Shown: in pieces, positions 4,529 through 6,146 of the stretch
Position numbering within the stretch: position 1 is the stretch's first letter
Layout of the letters: every line of letters begins with the position of its first letter
Assembly: GCA_937898445.1 (NCBI GenBank)
Contig: CALEJY010000174.1
Coordinates: forward strand, 1 to 6,146
Length of the DNA: 6,146 bases
Origin: an uncultured Candidatus Melainabacteria bacterium
Lineage (GTDB): Bacteria > Cyanobacteriota > Vampirovibrionia > Gastranaerophilales > Gastranaerophilaceae
Direction of reading: 5' to 3'
The notes under the pieces: generated by a model
The model's input: only the letters and a program-made list of their open reading frames with translations
Told to the model about the DNA's origin: nothing
Databases searched by the model: none
Program-made: the position numbers and the translations under genes

Positions 4529-5327
4529 CTAAATGAAATCCGTCTGGAATACCATTATTTATATCTATATATTTATTTACTATGCCATCTGTGACCCATT
4601 TATATTGACCTGTTTTACCTTTATTATGAGCAGATTTACCCTTTAATGGACTAATATATCCTGAATCATATCTTGCTTTCAGTGATTTAGACCTTTTATT
4701 CCGTGTTTCTTCACTTTGTTTTTTGCCTAGATTAGCTTGTCTTAATTTTTCCTTTGTTTCTTCTGTTCTAGGTGCATTATAATAACATATACCCTTTTTA
4801 AACATTCCACTATTTCTAAATTCTGGATGCTCTTTATGAAACTTCTTCTTTGCTTCACTTCTAACTCTATCTCTTTCAGGTGTGTGTAAATAACCCTTAA
4901 CATACCCATTATTCAAGTAATAATCAAGTTCATTCTCTTTTATATATTTTTGATGTTCTCCATTATTTATGACAATTCTTCCAGAATTACTTTTACTAAT
5001 ATTTATTCTTCTAATTTGCTTTTCTTTCTCTGACAACCCTGTAAATGTATCTCCACCGTCTCCACCAAAAGATATATTATAACCTATTTTTATATCTCTA
5101 CTATTATAATTTTTTATTAGTTGCTTTTCCATTTTATTCAATTCTTGTTTTGAATCACAATAACACAATACAGTATTAGAAAAATTTTCTATTCCATATT
5201 TTTCTATAGCCCTTCTTATAAGTTTACCACTTCCATAATACGAAGAATCATATTCCTTTGATTTATGTTGACCTATATAAATCTTACCATTAATTAAATT
5301 TGTTGTCTTATAAATATATCCATACAT
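4500..5327 (-). CDS. GIY-YIG homing endonuclease with NUMOD-type DNA-binding repeats
   Basis: The product is 275 aa. Residues 1-90 form the nuclease domain: G3-Y4-I5 and Y17-I18-G19, an Arg in GKLIRRA (R38/R39), the catalytic Glu E67 (KMEKQL), and N84 in IGYNISFGGDGGD. NUMOD3-like helices follow at about 97-118 (LSEKEKQIRRINISKSNSG) and 187-220 (TEETKEKLRQANLGKKQSEE..). A second motif occurs twice, at 118-147 (VINNGEHQKYI..NNGYVKGY) and 243-268 (WVTDGIVNKYI..PDGFHLGR). This is the modular make-up of free-standing phage homing enzymes, which cut an allele lacking the gene and spread by repair. It starts at an ATG overlapping the primase stop (TGATG); an adjacent GTG at 5330 would add one Met. 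All motifs are intact, so it may be active. It is flanked by primase sequence on both sides, so the primase gene is its likely target. No group I intron was recognised. Confidence 0.93.
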   Translation of the reverse strand: MYGYIYKTTNLINGKIYIGQHKSKEYDSSYYGSGKLIRRAIEKYGIENFSNTVLCYCDSKQELNKMEKQLIKNYNSRDIKIGYNISFGGDGGDTFTGLSEKEKQIRRINISKSNSGRIVINNGEHQKYIKENELDYYLNNGYVKGYLHTPERDRVRSEAKKKFHKEHPEFRNSGMFKKGICYYNAPRTEETKEKLRQANLGKKQSEETRNKRSKSLKARYDSGYISPLKGKSAHNKGKTGQYKWVTDGIVNKYIDINNGIPDGFHLGRTFNRYSK

Positions 5328-6146
5328 CACAGTAGCTCCCTCAAATTATAAAATTCTGTGCGTGACATATCATTTATATCTTTAGCACATTCAGGATAAC
5401 TATTATAATCAAGTTCTTTTATTATCTTATTTTTTAATTTATTTTTTAATTTAATTCTGGCTTTTCTGCCAGCATCATCTTTATCCGTTGCTAATATAAA
5501 TGTTCTATTGGGTAAATTATTTAACTGCGTTATAGATAAGTCATTACCTAATCCATTCAATGCCACTGCATATTTATCATAACACCATATAGTTATTGCG
5601 TCAATCATAGATTCACAAATATATATTTCTTTTGGAAATTCATCTAATTGATATAACTCGTATAAACCATATAAAGGTTTTTCCACTCCTTGCGGGTAAC
5701 TAAAGAATTTTGTATTTACACTTCGTCTGGCAATGAATAAACAATTACCATTTTTATCTCTTATAGGAAATGTGATACACTCGGTTTCTTTATCATAACC
5801 AACATCAAAAATCTCAATAACTCTATCATCCATTTTTCTTTCATACATATAGGGATGAATATATCTATATTTATCTAGTTCTTCTTCTGTTATTTCTTTT
5901 TGTTCTGTTTCGACATTTAATCTCTCTTGTCGTGTTTTCCTACATAATATCCTATCCCTCCACTTATCACTCCGATTAAAAATACTACTGAATAAGGTAT
6001 TGTTACCATTTTCAAATCCCTCCATTATATTTGGTCTTGTTTCAATTTCTACTGTATTAAATCTTTTTATTAGCCATCTTTTGCCAAATTTACCTTCATC
6101 TTGATATCCATATAATTCGGATATCATTTCTTCTATTGGTCCACTC
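5327..6146 (-). CDS. dnaG: DnaG-type DNA primase, C-terminal part (N-terminus outside window)
   Basis: The frame is open to the window edge and reads SGPIEE before the first in-frame Met (6127), so that Met is internal and the N-terminal zinc-binding domain lies outside. The enzyme makes RNA primers for lagging-strand synthesis. Numbering from that Met, phage DnaG signatures include HPYMYERKMDDRVIEIFDVGYD (91-112), ITFPIRDKNGNCLFIARRS (118-136) and KPLYGLYEL (150-158). The Toprim motifs are the glutamate motif YICESMIDAIT (E172), then AVALNGLGN, then D215-x-D217 (ATDKDDAGRKA), and the closing KDINDM (249-254). All catalytic acidic residues are present. The last codons carry the ribosome binding site of the endonuclease, and the stop overlaps its start. 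The C-terminus differs from the orphan copy at 4313-4528 and may have come in with the endonuclease. Confidence 0.92.
   Translation of the reverse strand, partial: SGPIEEMISELYGYQDEGKFGKRWLIKRFNTVEIETRPNIMEGFENGNNTLFSSIFNRSDKWRDRILCRKTRQERLNVETEQKEITEEELDKYRYIHPYMYERKMDDRVIEIFDVGYDKETECITFPIRDKNGNCLFIARRSVNTKFFSYPQGVEKPLYGLYELYQLDEFPKEIYICESMIDAITIWCYDKYAVALNGLGNDLSITQLNNLPNRTFILATDKDDAGRKARIKLKNKLKNKIIKELDYNSYPECAKDINDMSRTEFYNLRELL
5336..5342 (-). promoter_or_regulatory. Ribosome binding site for the endonuclease, inside primase codons
   Basis: GAGGGAG is encoded by the primase codons for L-R-E-L near its C-terminus. It ends 8 nt before the ATG at 5327 (5 nt before the alternative GTG at 5330). 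With the TGATG overlap it should couple endonuclease translation to the primase. Confidence 0.7.
5429..5452 (-). repeat. Tandem 12-bp repeat within the primase gene
   Basis: The unit AAATTAAAAAAT occurs twice in a row on the minus strand and encodes K-L-K-N-K-L-K-N just after the AGRKA motif. The orphan copy has the same number of residues here but a different, non-repeated sequence (TERFRKNVRG), so the repeat is specific to the present 3' end. Confidence 0.75.

Noticed and set aside
4500..5327. Group I intron carrying the endonuclease
   Set aside because: The primase frame has its own complete C-terminus and stop before the endonuclease, and joining the flanks would duplicate the D-x-D part. 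No intron core was recognised by eye.

Overview
The window looks like part of the DNA-replication module of a tailed phage (or a phage-derived element) of a low-GC Gram-positive host. Pointers are the AT-rich composition, tight packing with every supported gene on the minus strand, strong GGAGG-type ribosome binding sites, consensus sigma-A-type promoters, phage-encoded tRNA genes, a free-standing GIY-YIG homing endonuclease, and a family A DNA polymerase without a 5'-3' exonuclease domain beside a T4 gp32-like single-stranded-DNA-binding protein. The host genus cannot be read from this sequence.

Layout in the direction of transcription (high to low coordinates): (1) 6146-5327, the C-terminal part of a DnaG-type primase, entering from outside the window, with a complete Toprim domain. 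(2) 5327-4500, a GIY-YIG/NUMOD homing endonuclease gene coupled to the primase by a TGATG stop/start overlap. (3) 4528-4313, an orphan second copy of the last part of a primase Toprim domain. It is probably what the endonuclease left when it inserted and brought a donor-type primase 3' end with it. (4) 4305-3810, a strong promoter followed by two small unknown genes (52 and 62 aa) and, between them, a stray tRNA T-arm/acceptor fragment. (5) 3805-3549, a strange 105-nt class II tRNA-like gene without a recognisable anticodon arm, then a normal tRNA-Gln(TTG). (6) 3492-285, the replication operon: zinc-binding SSB, a 51-aa basic protein, and the DNA polymerase. (7) 264-1, a second promoter closely resembling the one at 4305-4277, set in a perfect 16-bp inverted repeat, and the start of a small SAP/HeH-like protein that runs off the window.

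Functionally, primase, SSB and polymerase would act together at the phage replication fork. The endonuclease is a selfish passenger that uses the conserved primase gene as its target and shelter. The most interesting points are the primase 3'-end replacement, the paired promoter-leader cassettes (one with a hairpin that only read-through transcripts could form), and the tRNA-like gene with a rebuilt middle. All functional statements come from reading motifs by eye; no database search or folding program was run.
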